DNA of 64,000 nucleotides from positions 1 to 64,000 of the forward strand of contig DATEDI010000006.1 of NCBI GenBank assembly GCA_035281745.1, given 5' to 3'. Positions within the stretch are counted from its first letter, which is position 1, and each line of letters begins with the position of its first letter. This DNA is from 66-474 sp035281745 (lineage in GTDB: Bacteria; Pseudomonadota; Gammaproteobacteria; Xanthomonadales; Rhodanobacteraceae). A model generated the notes under the pieces. That model ran no database searches. It saw only the letters and a list, made by a program, of their open reading frames with translations, and was not told where the DNA came from. A program made the position numbers and the translations under genes. Positions 1 to 8,439 of this stretch are shown one piece after another.

Positions 1-202
1 CGGTGGGGTAAGAGCCCACCGCGAGTCGGGCAACCGACCGGCACGGCAAACCCCACCCGGAGCAAGACCAAATAGGGGAACGATGGCGTGGCCCGCGCCG
101 TTCCCGGGTTGGTTGCTTGAGCCAGGCGGCGACGCCTGGCCTAGAGGAATGACTGTCACGCCGCAAGGCGCACAGGACCCGGCTTACAGGCCGACTCCAC
201 TG
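1..202 (+). ncRNA. rnpB: RNase P RNA, 3' part
   Basis: This is the catalytic RNA of RNase P, which trims tRNA 5' leaders. The visible part matches the 3' half of the gammaproteobacterial class A RNA: GGTAAGAGCCCACCGCG near base 6, the AAACCCCACCCGGAGCAAG / CCAAATAGGGG block, TTGCTTGAGCCAG...GCCTAGA, GAATGACTGTC, and the 3' element ACCCGGCTTACAGGCC. The 5' half lies outside the window. A run of five T follows at 203-207, directly before the first hairpin repeat. Lying upstream of mraZ is the arrangement I recall from Xanthomonadales. Confidence 0.95.
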
Positions 203-207
203 TTTTT

Positions 208-427
208 GCGTTCATCCATGAATGCGGCTTCGTTTGAGTGCTCGCATACGTTGAAGCCGCCGGACCATCAAGGTTGGAACGGCCGTCCATGGCCTGACTT
301 TCCCCGAAGCTCTTTTTGCGTTCATCCATGAACGCGGTTCCGTGTAGTGGTCCGCAGGCATGGCGATTTGCTGACCATCGACACCAGAACGGCCATCCAT
401 GGCCTGACTTCCCACAACAGCCGCTTC
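208..427. repeat. Two tandem ~110-bp composite stem-loop units
   Basis: Each unit begins with the inverted repeat GCGTTCATCCATGAACGC (208-225 with one G:T change, 318-335 perfect). About 55 variable bases follow, then a second inverted repeat GGCC[A/G]TCCATGGCC (281-294, 391-404), then TGACTTTCC..[A/C]GAAGC-type sequence. The same unit recurs after lpxC (18149 on), and single hairpins recur after ftsA and ftsZ. No gene was found in this stretch. A further imperfect inverted repeat lies at about 434-480. Confidence 0.8.
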
Positions 428-495
428 GAGCGACCGTTCCTACGGCACGAACTTGTCAGGCGTTCGTGTGCCGGAACGGCATTTATGCCTGATCT

Positions 496-553
496 GGTAG
501 GACGGGGTGACAACCCGCCTTCGGCGGGATTCGCTGCGCTACTCCCGCCCTAC
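496..553. repeat. REP-like element, GTAGGACGGG family
   Basis: This is an imperfect palindrome starting GGTAGGACGGGGTGACAACC and ending ACTCCCGCCCTAC, with GGCGGGATTCGCTGCGCT inside. Related copies lie at 20049-20202 (partial, inverted) and 23428-23494. It is a dispersed intergenic repeat, not coding. Confidence 0.7.
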
Positions 554-789
554 AAGATCTGCTCCCGGTTTACGGGACCGGGTGTATGGCCCAACGAGCA
601 GATTTGACTGACCGGCGGCTGAACTTCCGATTGGAGGTCTACCGATAATCGCGGGGTTTGGATGCCGATTGGATCGAATGTGTGCGGGTGAAATCTTTTG
701 TATTCAATAACCTTGCGGTCGTATCTCACAGACTCCCTGAATTACGGTCAGAAATTCGCCTTTCCCATTGATCTAAAAGCGAAATTTTC
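554..789. other. Non-coding leader upstream of mraZ
   Basis: I see no convincing gene in this A/T-richer stretch. It separates the repeat block from the mra promoter. Longer open frames crossing it on the minus strand are antisense shadows of mraZ and rsmH. Confidence 0.5.
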
Positions 790-818
790 TTGACAGTCTC
801 ACCTCCTGCGACTAAGGT
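790..818 (+). promoter_or_regulatory. Probable mra (dcw cluster) promoter
   Basis: A perfect -35 hexamer TTGACA at 790-795 is followed after 17 bases by TAAGGT at 813-818, a weak -10. The predicted start is near 824, inside the MraZ box array and about 40 bases before the mraZ start. This matches the architecture of the E. coli Pmra promoter. The assignment is an inference from sequence only. Confidence 0.6.
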
Positions 819-851
819 GGGTTCTCGTGTGGTTTTGTGGGAAAACGTGGG
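818..851 (+). promoter_or_regulatory. MraZ operator boxes
   Basis: TGGG tetramers stand at 818, 838 and 848, with a degenerate TGTG at 828, giving an exact 10-bp period. MraZ is known to bind direct TGGG-type repeats spaced by 10 bp in front of its own operon. The array overlaps the predicted transcription start, so autorepression is the likely outcome. Confidence 0.65.
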
Positions 852-863
852 AAACCGAGTCGC

Positions 864-1310
864 ATGTTCCAGGGCGAAACCGCAATCAGCGTGGATGAAA
901 AAGGTCGGTTGGCGATTCCCACTGCCTACCGTGAGCCGATTGCGCGCGTCTGCAACAACCATCTGGTGATCGCCTACAACCCGTTCGAATCCGGCTGTCT
1001 TTGGGTGTTCCCGCAGCCGGAGTGGGAGCGTGTCCGCGACCAGGTGAACGCGCTCTCCAGCGTGAAGCGGGTGCACCGCGACCTGCAACTGAAGCTGGTC
1101 GGCGCCGCCGCGCAGGTGGAACTGGATACCGCCGCGCGCGTATTGCTGCCGGCCAGCCAGCGCGCGGCTTCCGGCATCGAGAAGAAGGCGGTGCTGCTGG
1201 GCATGGGCAACAAGTTCGAGTTGTGGAGCGAGCAGGCTCACCTCGCGAAGATCCACCAGACGATCGGCGAGGAGGAAGTCAGCGAGGAAATGGTGGGACT
1301 GAAGTTGTGA
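864..1310 (+). CDS. mraZ: MraZ transcriptional regulator
   Basis: This is a DNA-binding regulator of the division/cell-wall (dcw) cluster with an AbrB/SpoVT-like fold, 148 residues. Two DxxxR signatures are visible, DEKGR near the N-terminus and DTAAR in the second half, as expected for the tandem swapped-hairpin domains. The start is placed at the ATG giving MFQGETAISVDEKGR, which matches the family N-terminus. An earlier in-frame GTG at 837 would lie inside the operator boxes and is rejected. The stop overlaps a possible ATG of the next frame (TGATG). It is first in the operon and probably autoregulated through the boxes just upstream. Confidence 0.95.
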   Translation: MFQGETAISVDEKGRLAIPTAYREPIARVCNNHLVIAYNPFESGCLWVFPQPEWERVRDQVNALSSVKRVHRDLQLKLVGAAAQVELDTAARVLLPASQRAASGIEKKAVLLGMGNKFELWSEQAHLAKIHQTIGEEEVSEEMVGLKL

Positions 1311-1411
1311 TGCGTGCATTCGGCGAACGGCGAGCGGCGCCGGGTCGGATGCGGACGAAACACGGGCGGCGCATGCGGCGTGCGCGGATGCGAATGGACG
1401 GAACGCGAGCG

Positions 1412-2368
1412 ATGACGGCCGGTCGGGAGCTTCAGCACATCCCGGTGATGCGGGAAGCCGTGTTCGCCGGACTGGCGGTGCGTCCGGACGGGCGTTACCT
1501 CGACGGCACGTTCGGGCGTGGCGGCCATGCACGCGCCATTCTGGATGGGCTCGGCGTGGACGGACGCCTGCTGGTGATGGATCGCGATCCGCAAGCCATT
1601 GCGCACGCGCAGCGCAAATTCGGTGGTGACGCGCGCGTCGCGATCCGGCATGCGAACTTTTCCTCGATAGCGGAATGGGACGAGGCGTGCGCAGGGCTGG
1701 ACGGCGTCCTGCTGGATCTCGGGGTTTCCTCGCCGCAACTCGATGACGCCGCGCGCGGTTTTTCGTTCCAGTCAGATGCACCGTTGGACATGCGCATGGA
1801 CCCAACAAACGGCATGAGCGCCGCGGATTTCCTGGCGAATGCCGATGAACGCGGGATCGCCGACGTGCTGTTTCGCTATGGCGAAGAACGCATGAGCCGG
1901 CGCATCGCACGCGCGATTGTCGCGCATCGGATCGAATCGCCCATCCGCACCACGCGCGAACTTGCGGAGCTGGTCGAGCGCACATTGGGCCGTCGTGAGC
2001 GCAACAAACATCCCGCCACCCGCACGTTCCAGGCGCTGCGCCTGCATGTCAACGACGAGTTGGGTTCGCTGGAGCGCGCACTGCTGGCCGCAGTCGAGGT
2101 CTTGAAGCCCGGCGGAAGGCTCGCGGTGATCAGTTTTCATTCACTGGAGGATCGCATCGTCAAGCAATTCATCCGCGGGCCGCAGCCGGCACCGGTGCGG
2201 CGTGGCCTGCCGATTCCGCCGAGAGAATCGGCGCCGCTGCGCGCCGTCGGCCGCGCGCAGATGCCCGATGCCGATGAAATCGAACGCAATCCGCGCGCGC
2301 GTTCGGCGGTGTTGCGTATCGCGGAGAAAATTTCTTCAGAAGCCGGCCCGTCAGGGGCCTCGCCATGA
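1412..2368 (+). CDS. rsmH: 16S rRNA (cytosine(1402)-N4)-methyltransferase
   Basis: RsmH (MraW) uses S-adenosylmethionine to methylate C1402 in the ribosomal P site. The SAM-binding loop DGTFGRGGHA and the LDLGVSSPQLD block are present. C-terminal motifs FQALRLHVNDELG and VISFHSLEDRIVK are typical. I use the ATG at 1412 (MTAGRELQHIPVM), giving 318 residues, close to the usual 310-320. ATGs at 1310 and 1394 are in frame and would add an Arg-rich extension of up to 34 residues. The stop overlaps the ftsL start (ATGA). Confidence 0.93.
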   Translation: MTAGRELQHIPVMREAVFAGLAVRPDGRYLDGTFGRGGHARAILDGLGVDGRLLVMDRDPQAIAHAQRKFGGDARVAIRHANFSSIAEWDEACAGLDGVLLDLGVSSPQLDDAARGFSFQSDAPLDMRMDPTNGMSAADFLANADERGIADVLFRYGEERMSRRIARAIVAHRIESPIRTTRELAELVERTLGRRERNKHPATRTFQALRLHVNDELGSLERALLAAVEVLKPGGRLAVISFHSLEDRIVKQFIRGPQPAPVRRGLPIPPRESAPLRAVGRAQMPDADEIERNPRARSAVLRIAEKISSEAGPSGASP

Positions 2369-2637
2369 AGACGCTTGGTGCGCTCGCGGTGGGCGTGTTG
2401 CTGCTGGCGGTAGTCGCCAGCAGCATCGCGGTGGTGTGGGCGCGCCATCAGGACCGCGCCGCGTTCGTGCAGTTGTCCAGGCTGCAAAACCAGCGCGACG
2501 CGTTGAATGTCGAATTCGGCCGGCTCGAACTGGAGCAGGCCACCTGGGCCAGTCCGTCGCGCATCGAGCAAATCGCGCGCGGACAACTCGGCATGATCAG
2601 TCCGCCTGCGGCCAGCGTGGAGATGATCCACGAATGA
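2365..2637 (+). CDS. ftsL: Cell division protein FtsL
   Basis: This is a small bitopic division protein that joins FtsB and FtsQ and activates FtsWI septal peptidoglycan synthesis. It has 90 residues: a single membrane helix at about residues 5-24, then a charged helical region with coiled-coil spacing (LSRLQNQRDALNVEFGRLEL). The C-terminal IEQIARGQLGM motif is typical of FtsL. Identification rests on size, topology and position between rsmH and ftsI, with 4-bp ATGA overlaps at both ends. Confidence 0.9.
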   Translation: MKTLGALAVGVLLLAVVASSIAVVWARHQDRAAFVQLSRLQNQRDALNVEFGRLELEQATWASPSRIEQIARGQLGMISPPAASVEMIHE

Positions 2638-4454
2638 AACCGCGCCGCCCGCCCGAATCCACTTCGCACCCGTCGCGCCGGCGCCGGCCAAACCCGCGGA
2701 TGCGTCTCGCGCTGGTGGTCGGTGTGTTGGGTGCGGCCGCGATCGGCCTGGTGGCACGGGCCGTGGATTTGCAGGTGGTGCATCAGGCATTCCTGCAGCA
2801 GCAAGGTGATGCGCGGTTTCTGCGCGAAGTCGAGATCCCGGTGTCGCGCGGCACGATCTACGATCGCAATGGCGTGCCGCTGGCGGTGTCGACGCCGATG
2901 CTCTCGCTGTGGGCGAATCCGGACGAATTGCTGCAGCACGCCGATCGCATTCCCGATCTGGCCAAGGCGCTGGGCGTCGATGCGGTCGACCTCGGCCGAA
3001 AGCTGCAATCGCGCAACGGCCGCGAGTTCGTGTATCTGCGTCGTTTGATGCCGCCCGAGGCCGCCAAGGCGGTGTTGGCGCTGGACATCCCCGGCGTCAA
3101 CGCCCAGCGCGAATACAAGCGCTACTACCCCGATGGCGCCGCGATGGCGCACGTGCTGGGTTTCACCAACATCGACGATCGTGGGCAGGAAGGCCTGGAA
3201 CTGGCCTACGACGGCTGGCTGGCCGGCAAACCGGGCGAGAAACGCGTGATTCGCGATCGGCTCGGTCGCGTGGTCGAAAACGTCGAACAGATTCGCGCGC
3301 CCGTGCCGGGCCATGACCTGACGCTCAGTGTCGACAGCCGCATCCAGTACCTCGCGTACCAGGCGCTGACCGAGGCGGTGGTGAAACGCCACGCCGCGTC
3401 GGGTTCGATGGTGATCCTCGATCCGCGCAGCGGCGAAATCCTCGCGATGGTCAACGTGCCGTCGTACAACCCCAATGACCTCGACAGCAGCAACCCGGGC
3501 CAGCGCCGCAACCGCGCGGTCACCGACGTCACCGAACCCGGCTCGACCATGAAACCGTTCACCATCACCACCGCCCTGGAATCCGGCAAGTGGACACCGA
3601 CCACGATGCTGGACACCAGCCCCGGCTGGTTCATGCTCGACGGGCATACCGTCCGTGACGACAGCAACAACGGCCGCATCGACGTCAGTCAGGTCATCAC
3701 TTATTCCAGCAACATCGGCGCTTCCAAGATTTCGCTGACGCTGACGCCGCAGCAAATGAGCGGCGTGCTGCATCAGTTCGGCTTCGGCGCCAGCACCGGT
3801 AGCGGTTTTCCCGGTGAAGTGGGCGGCTACATTCCGCCGCCGCGGACGTGGGGCGATTTCGTCAAGGCCACGATTTCGTTCGGCTACGGTCTCAACGTGA
3901 CCGCGCTGCAACTCGCGCAAGCGTACGCGGCGATCGCGGATGGCGGGGTCAAGCACACGCCGACCTTCATCAAGGGCGACGACAACCCCGGCGTGCGCGT
4001 GGAACCGGCAAGCGTCTCCGACGAGGTGATGGCGATGCTGCGCACGGTAGTCAGCCCCAAGGGCACCGCGCCGCAGGCGGCGATCCCCGATTACACCGTC
4101 GCCGGCAAGACCGGCACCGCGCACCTTGCGATTGCCGGCGGCTACTCGCACAACCGTTACGCCGCCCTGTTCTGCGGCATCGTCCCGGCCAACGATCCGC
4201 GCCTGGTCGGGGTGGTGATCATCCGCGATGCGGGCGGCCATGGCGGCGAATATTTCGGCGGGCTGGTCTCGGCGCCCGTGTTCCGTGAGGTCATGAGCGG
4301 CGCCCTGCGCTTGCTCGACATTCCCCCGGACAACGTGCAGCAATGGTACGCCGGTGGTCCCGTCACGCCCGCACTGGCTCCGCCGCCTGCGCCAGCGACG
4401 CCAGTGGCGGCGACGGTGATTACGCCGCGCCCCACGCAAGGCGGTGCGCCGTGA
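2634..4454 (+). CDS. ftsI: Septal peptidoglycan transpeptidase FtsI (PBP3)
   Basis: This class B penicillin-binding protein makes septal cross-links together with FtsW. It has 606 residues: an Arg-rich cytoplasmic tip, one membrane helix at about 24-45, a pedestal domain and a transpeptidase domain. The active-site motifs are S304-T-M-K307, S358-S-N360 and K492-T-G. The start is the ATG overlapping the ftsL stop; an open frame continues upstream but lies inside ftsL and rsmH. After the catalytic domain there is a Pro/Ala-rich tail (APPPAPATPVAAT), somewhat longer than in E. coli. It overlaps murE by GTGA. Confidence 0.96.
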   Translation: MKPRRPPESTSHPSRRRRPNPRMRLALVVGVLGAAAIGLVARAVDLQVVHQAFLQQQGDARFLREVEIPVSRGTIYDRNGVPLAVSTPMLSLWANPDELLQHADRIPDLAKALGVDAVDLGRKLQSRNGREFVYLRRLMPPEAAKAVLALDIPGVNAQREYKRYYPDGAAMAHVLGFTNIDDRGQEGLELAYDGWLAGKPGEKRVIRDRLGRVVENVEQIRAPVPGHDLTLSVDSRIQYLAYQALTEAVVKRHAASGSMVILDPRSGEILAMVNVPSYNPNDLDSSNPGQRRNRAVTDVTEPGSTMKPFTITTALESGKWTPTTMLDTSPGWFMLDGHTVRDDSNNGRIDVSQVITYSSNIGASKISLTLTPQQMSGVLHQFGFGASTGSGFPGEVGGYIPPPRTWGDFVKATISFGYGLNVTALQLAQAYAAIADGGVKHTPTFIKGDDNPGVRVEPASVSDEVMAMLRTVVSPKGTAPQAAIPDYTVAGKTGTAHLAIAGGYSHNRYAALFCGIVPANDPRLVGVVIIRDAGGHGGEYFGGLVSAPVFREVMSGALRLLDIPPDNVQQWYAGGPVTPALAPPPAPATPVAATVITPRPTQGGAP

Positions 4455-5920
4455 ACGCGATGCGGCTCGACGATCTGCTGCGCGGCGTCGCAACCCCCGC
4501 ATCCGCCGACATCATGGTGTCCGGGCTGACCCAGGATTCGCACGCGGTGCACGCGGGCGATGCCTTCATCGCGCTGGCCGGCGCGAAGCACCACGGGATC
4601 GAGTTTGCGTCAGCGGCGATCGAGCGAGGCGCGGTGGCGGTACTGGCTGAAAAGCTTCCTGGCCCACGGTCCTCGGTTTCGGGCGCCGTGGTCTGGGTCG
4701 AAAACCTCCGCACCCATCTCGGCGAAATCGCCGCGCGCTTCTACGGCGACCCTTCGGCGTCTATGCGCGTCATCGGCGTTACCGGCACCAGCGGCAAGAC
4801 ATCCACGGTGCAGTTGCTGGCGCAGGCGCTCGCGCACCTCGGCAAGCGTGCCGCGACCATCGGAACATTGGGTGCGGGTTTGCACGGCGCGCTGCATGCC
4901 GGCGAGCGCACCACGCCGGACGTGATCCGCGTGCACGGCTTGCTGGCCGAATTCCGCAAGGCCGGCGCCACCGACGTGGCGATGGAAGTGTCCTCGCATG
5001 CGCTGGACCAGCATCGCGTCGACGGTTTGCACTTCGACGTGGCGGTATTCACCAACCTCACGCGCGACCATCTCGACTACCACGGCACGATGGACGCCTA
5101 CGGCGCGGCCAAGGCCAAGCTGTTCGCGTGGCCGAATCTCCGTGCCGCGGTCATCAATGTCGACGATGCATTCGGGCGCGACCTGGCGACGCGCGTCCCG
5201 GCCGGCGTGCGGGTCATCCGTTGCGGCCTCGCGTCCAGTGGCGCCGACATCCGCGCGCACGACGTGCGCACCCATTCCGATGGTCTCGATTTCGAACTTG
5301 CGACGCCGTGGGGCGCGACGAGGCTGCACAGCCATCTGCTCGGCCGCTTCAACGCCGCGAATCTTCTGGCCGTCGTCGGCGTGCTGGGTGCGCTGGAGGT
5401 GCCCTTCGATCGAATCGTCGATGCGTTGCAGTCGCTGGAACCCGTTGCCGGTCGCATGAACCGGGTGGGCGGCGGCAGCCTGCCGCTGGTGGTGGTCGAT
5501 TACTCGCACAAGCCCGATCCGCTGGAGCAGGTACTCGCCACCTTGCGCGCGCACTGCGAAGGCAAGTTGATCTGCGTGTTCGGGTGCGGCGGTGAGCGTG
5601 ATGCGGGCAAGCGTCCGGTGATGGGCGCGATCGCCGAGCGGCTGGCGGACGTCGTGATCGTGACCGACGACAATCCGCGCGGCGAAGATGGCGACACGAT
5701 CGTCGCGCAAATCGTGGCGGGCATGCGCGCGCCCGAGCGTGCCACGGTGAAACGCGATCGCGCGCGTGCGATCGACATGGCGATCGCGCAAGCGCACGCG
5801 GGCGACGTGGTGCTGGTCGCAGGCAAGGGCCATGAAACTTATCAGGAAGTCGCGGGCGCGAAGCGACCGTTCGATGATCTTCAGGTGGCGCGCGCCGCCC
5901 TGGAGGCGCGCCCATGCTGA
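4451..5920 (+). CDS. murE: UDP-MurNAc-L-Ala-D-Glu:meso-DAP ligase
   Basis: This ATP-dependent ligase adds meso-diaminopimelate to the UDP-MurNAc dipeptide in the cytoplasm. Its P-loop is G-T-S-G-K116-T-S, and the DNPR motif at 407-410 is the signature of meso-DAP rather than lysine specificity. Length is 489 residues from the GTG at 4451, which overlaps the ftsI stop; an ATG nine bases later is equally possible. The last codons (EARPC) belong to the first copy of an 83-bp tandem duplication that continues into murF. Confidence 0.95.
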   Translation: MNAMRLDDLLRGVATPASADIMVSGLTQDSHAVHAGDAFIALAGAKHHGIEFASAAIERGAVAVLAEKLPGPRSSVSGAVVWVENLRTHLGEIAARFYGDPSASMRVIGVTGTSGKTSTVQLLAQALAHLGKRAATIGTLGAGLHGALHAGERTTPDVIRVHGLLAEFRKAGATDVAMEVSSHALDQHRVDGLHFDVAVFTNLTRDHLDYHGTMDAYGAAKAKLFAWPNLRAAVINVDDAFGRDLATRVPAGVRVIRCGLASSGADIRAHDVRTHSDGLDFELATPWGATRLHSHLLGRFNAANLLAVVGVLGALEVPFDRIVDALQSLEPVAGRMNRVGGGSLPLVVVDYSHKPDPLEQVLATLRAHCEGKLICVFGCGGERDAGKRPVMGAIAERLADVVIVTDDNPRGEDGDTIVAQIVAGMRAPERATVKRDRARAIDMAIAQAHAGDVVLVAGKGHETYQEVAGAKRPFDDLQVARAALEARPC

Positions 5921-6042
5921 ACCTGCGCTTCAAGGAAATCGAGCCGTGGACGCGCGGCGCGCCGGTCGGTGGCGATGCAGTGGTGGAGGCGCGCCCATGC
6001 TGAACCTGCGCTTCAAGGAAATCGCGGTGTGGACGCGCGGCG
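5901..6042 (+). repeat. 83-bp tandem duplication across the murE/murF junction
   Basis: A 41-base block starting TGGAGGCGCGCCCATGCTGA occurs at 5901-5941 and again, without a mismatch, at 5984-6024. After five differing bases, TGGACGCGCGGCG repeats at 5947-5959 and 6030-6042, keeping the 83-base offset. Beyond that the copies diverge. Copy 1 carries the murE stop and a duplicated murF start codon at 5914. Its frame runs only 29 codons (5914-6003: MLNLRFKEIEPWTRG...) because 83 is not a multiple of 3. Copy 2 supplies the functional murF start. Confidence 0.9.
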
Positions 6043-7367
6043 TGCTGCAGGGCGCCGATGCGGACGTCTGTGGCATCTCCACCGATTCGCGCACGATCAA
6101 GCCGGGCGAAGTATTCGTGGCATTGATCGGCGAAACCCACGACGGCCACGACCATGTCGCGGCCGCGGCCGAACGCGGGGCTGCCGGTGCGATCGTATCG
6201 CGCCGCGTGGACACCGACATTCCGCAGGTGGTGGTCGCCGACACGCTGCATGCGCTTGGCGACCTTGCCAGTGCGGTGCGCGCGCAGCGCGACGTGACCG
6301 TGGTCGGCATCACCGGCTCCAACGGCAAGACCAGCGTCAAGGCGCTGACCGCGCGCATCCTCGCGCGCCACGGCGCCACCCACAGCAACGCCGCCAGTTT
6401 CAACAATGAAATCGGCCTTCCGCTGACCCTGTTGGCAATGCCGCGCGACACCCGCTACGCGGTACTGGAAATGGGCGCCGGCAAGCCGGGCGACATCGCC
6501 TACCTCGCCGCGATCGCCCGCCCGCGCATCGGCCTCGTCAACAACATCGCGCCGGCGCATCTCGAACGGATGCACACGCTGGAAGGCATCGCTGAAACCA
6601 AGGGCGCGATCTATCAGGCGCTGCCGCCGGATGGCGTGGCGGTGATCAACGCCGACGACGCTTTCGCGATCTATTTCACGGGGCTGGCGGGTTCGCGGCG
6701 GATCCTGCGTTTCGGCATCGACGTGCCGGCCGACGTGGGCGCCGGCGATATCCATTTGGAAGCCGACGGCAGCGACTTCGAGTTGCGGATGCCAACCGGC
6801 AGCGCGCACGTGCACCTGCCGTTGCCCGGTCGTCATAACGTCGCGAATGCCTTGGCCGCTGCGGCGCTGGCGCATGCCGCAGGCGCCGGGCTGGACGTGA
6901 TTGTTGCGGGCTTGCAATCCGCCGAAGCGGTGGGCGGCAGGTTGCTGCGGCATGCATCGCCGCAGGGCTGGGTGTTGTTCGACGACAGCTACAACGCCAA
7001 TCCGGGTTCCGCGCTGGCCGCGGTGGCGACGTTGGCGTTGCAGCCGGGCGAGCGCTGGCTGGTGCTGGGCAACATGGGTGAACTGGGGCCGGAAGCGGCG
7101 GGGCTGCATGCGCGCGTCGGACGCGCCGCGCGCGAGCAGGGCATCGCGCGCATGTATGTGGTCGGCGAGCTGGCCGCGCATGCCGCGGAAGCTTTCGGCA
7201 GCGATGCGCAGGTGTTCCCCGATCAGGCTGCGTTGATCGATGCGTTGCGCCACGACCTGCACGCCGGCGTCAGCGCACTGGTGAAGGGCTCGCACGCTTC
7301 GCACATGGAAAAGGTGGTCACGGCACTGGTGGGCGATGGCAACGGGGACGACCGGCATGCTGCTTGA
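5997..7367 (+). CDS. murF: UDP-MurNAc-tripeptide--D-Ala-D-Ala ligase
   Basis: MurF adds D-Ala-D-Ala to complete the cytoplasmic pentapeptide precursor. It has 456 residues, with the N-terminal substrate domain (GISTDSRTIKPGEVFVALIGE), the P-loop GSNGKTS, ENEIG-like FNNEIGLPLT and the C-terminal DDSYNANPGS motif. The start is the ATG in the second copy of the junction duplication. The copy-1 ATG at 5914 is out of frame. This leaves 76 bases between the murE stop and the murF start, against 4-bp overlaps elsewhere. The 3' end overlaps mraY by 11 bases. Confidence 0.95.
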   Translation: MLNLRFKEIAVWTRGVLQGADADVCGISTDSRTIKPGEVFVALIGETHDGHDHVAAAAERGAAGAIVSRRVDTDIPQVVVADTLHALGDLASAVRAQRDVTVVGITGSNGKTSVKALTARILARHGATHSNAASFNNEIGLPLTLLAMPRDTRYAVLEMGAGKPGDIAYLAAIARPRIGLVNNIAPAHLERMHTLEGIAETKGAIYQALPPDGVAVINADDAFAIYFTGLAGSRRILRFGIDVPADVGAGDIHLEADGSDFELRMPTGSAHVHLPLPGRHNVANALAAAALAHAAGAGLDVIVAGLQSAEAVGGRLLRHASPQGWVLFDDSYNANPGSALAAVATLALQPGERWLVLGNMGELGPEAAGLHARVGRAAREQGIARMYVVGELAAHAAEAFGSDAQVFPDQAALIDALRHDLHAGVSALVKGSHASHMEKVVTALVGDGNGDDRHAA

Positions 7368-8439
7368 GCTCTCGCACTGGCTGGAACATTACTTCGGGCC
7401 GCTGCGGCTATTCGACTACATCACGTTCCGCACGATCATGGCGGCGCTGACCGCGCTGTTCGTCGCCCTGTTTTGTGGCCCGGCGGTGATCCGTCGCCTG
7501 ACCGCATTGAAGGCGGGGCAGGTGGTGCGCAGCGACGGACCGCAGACACACCTGTCCAAGGCTGGCACGCCGACCATGGGCGGCACGTTGATCCTGGCCG
7601 CGATCGTGGCAGCCACGCTGCTTTGGGGCGACCTGACCAGTCGCTACCTGTGGGTGGTGTTGCTGGTGACGCTGGCCTGCGGCGTGATCGGTTTCTACGA
7701 CGATTACCGCAAGCTGGTGCTGAAAGATCCGCACGGCCTGCCGGCGCGCTGGAAATATCTCGCGCAGTCGGTGGTGGGCCTCGCCGCCGCGCTGTTCCTG
7801 TTCCACACCGCAGACGTGCCGGCGGCGACCGCGTTGTACGTGCCGCTGTTCAAGCACGTGGCGATTCCGCTCGGCGGCGGTTTCGTGGTGGTCGCATATC
7901 TGTGGATCGTCGGTTTTTCCAACGCGGTGAATCTCACCGACGGGCTCGACGGGCTCGCGATCATGCCGGCGGTGCTGGTGACCGCGGCGCTGGGTGCATT
8001 TGCGTATCTCGCCGGCAACGCGGTGTTCTCGGCGTATCTCGGCATCCCGTCCATTCCGGGCGCGGGCGAACTCGCGGTGTTCTGCGGCGCGCTCACCGGC
8101 GCGGGGCTCGGCTTCCTGTGGTTCAACACCTATCCCGCGCAGGTGTTCATGGGCGACGTGGGCGCGCTCGCGATCGGCTCGGCGATCGGTTGCGTGGCGG
8201 TGATCGTGCGCCAGGAAATCATCCTGCTGGTGATGGGCGGTTTGTTCGTGGTCGAGACGGCATCGGTGATGCTGCAGGTCGGCAGCTTCAAGTTGCGCGG
8301 CAAGCGCGTGTTCCGGATGGCGCCGATCCATCACCACTTCGAATTGAAGGGCTGGCCCGAACCGCGGGTCATCGTGCGGTTCTGGATCATTTCGGTGGTG
8401 CTGGTGCTGGTCGGTCTGGCGACACTCAAGGTGAGGTGA
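7357..8439 (+). CDS. mraY: Phospho-MurNAc-pentapeptide transferase MraY
   Basis: This integral membrane enzyme transfers phospho-MurNAc-pentapeptide to undecaprenyl phosphate, forming lipid I. Length is 360 residues, as in E. coli, with about ten membrane helices. Motifs are GTPTMGG, FYDDYRK, NLTDGLDGL (metal-binding aspartates), MGDVGALAIG and the cytoplasmic MAPIHHHFE loop. I chose the ATG giving MLLELSHWLEHYFG. An in-frame ATG at 7336 would add seven residues and extend the murF overlap. Confidence 0.96.
   Translation: MLLELSHWLEHYFGPLRLFDYITFRTIMAALTALFVALFCGPAVIRRLTALKAGQVVRSDGPQTHLSKAGTPTMGGTLILAAIVAATLLWGDLTSRYLWVVLLVTLACGVIGFYDDYRKLVLKDPHGLPARWKYLAQSVVGLAAALFLFHTADVPAATALYVPLFKHVAIPLGGGFVVVAYLWIVGFSNAVNLTDGLDGLAIMPAVLVTAALGAFAYLAGNAVFSAYLGIPSIPGAGELAVFCGALTGAGLGFLWFNTYPAQVFMGDVGALAIGSAIGCVAVIVRQEIILLVMGGLFVVETASVMLQVGSFKLRGKRVFRMAPIHHHFELKGWPEPRVIVRFWIISVVLVLVGLATLKVR

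Noticed and set aside
208..427. Repeat block as a CRISPR array
   Set aside because: Units are hairpin composites of about 110 bp with only two or three copies and no uniform short spacers; no cas genes are present.
837..863. GTG start nine codons upstream for mraZ
   Set aside because: It falls inside the MraZ boxes, and MFQGE at 864 matches the family N-terminus.
2448..4502. 684-codon open frame on the minus strand
   Set aside because: It is antisense to ftsI, which has all catalytic motifs. His/Arg-rich composition and lack of motifs mark it as a GC-bias shadow.
5349..7358. 669-codon minus-strand open frame
   Set aside because: Antisense to murE and murF; no recognisable domain or ribosome-binding site.
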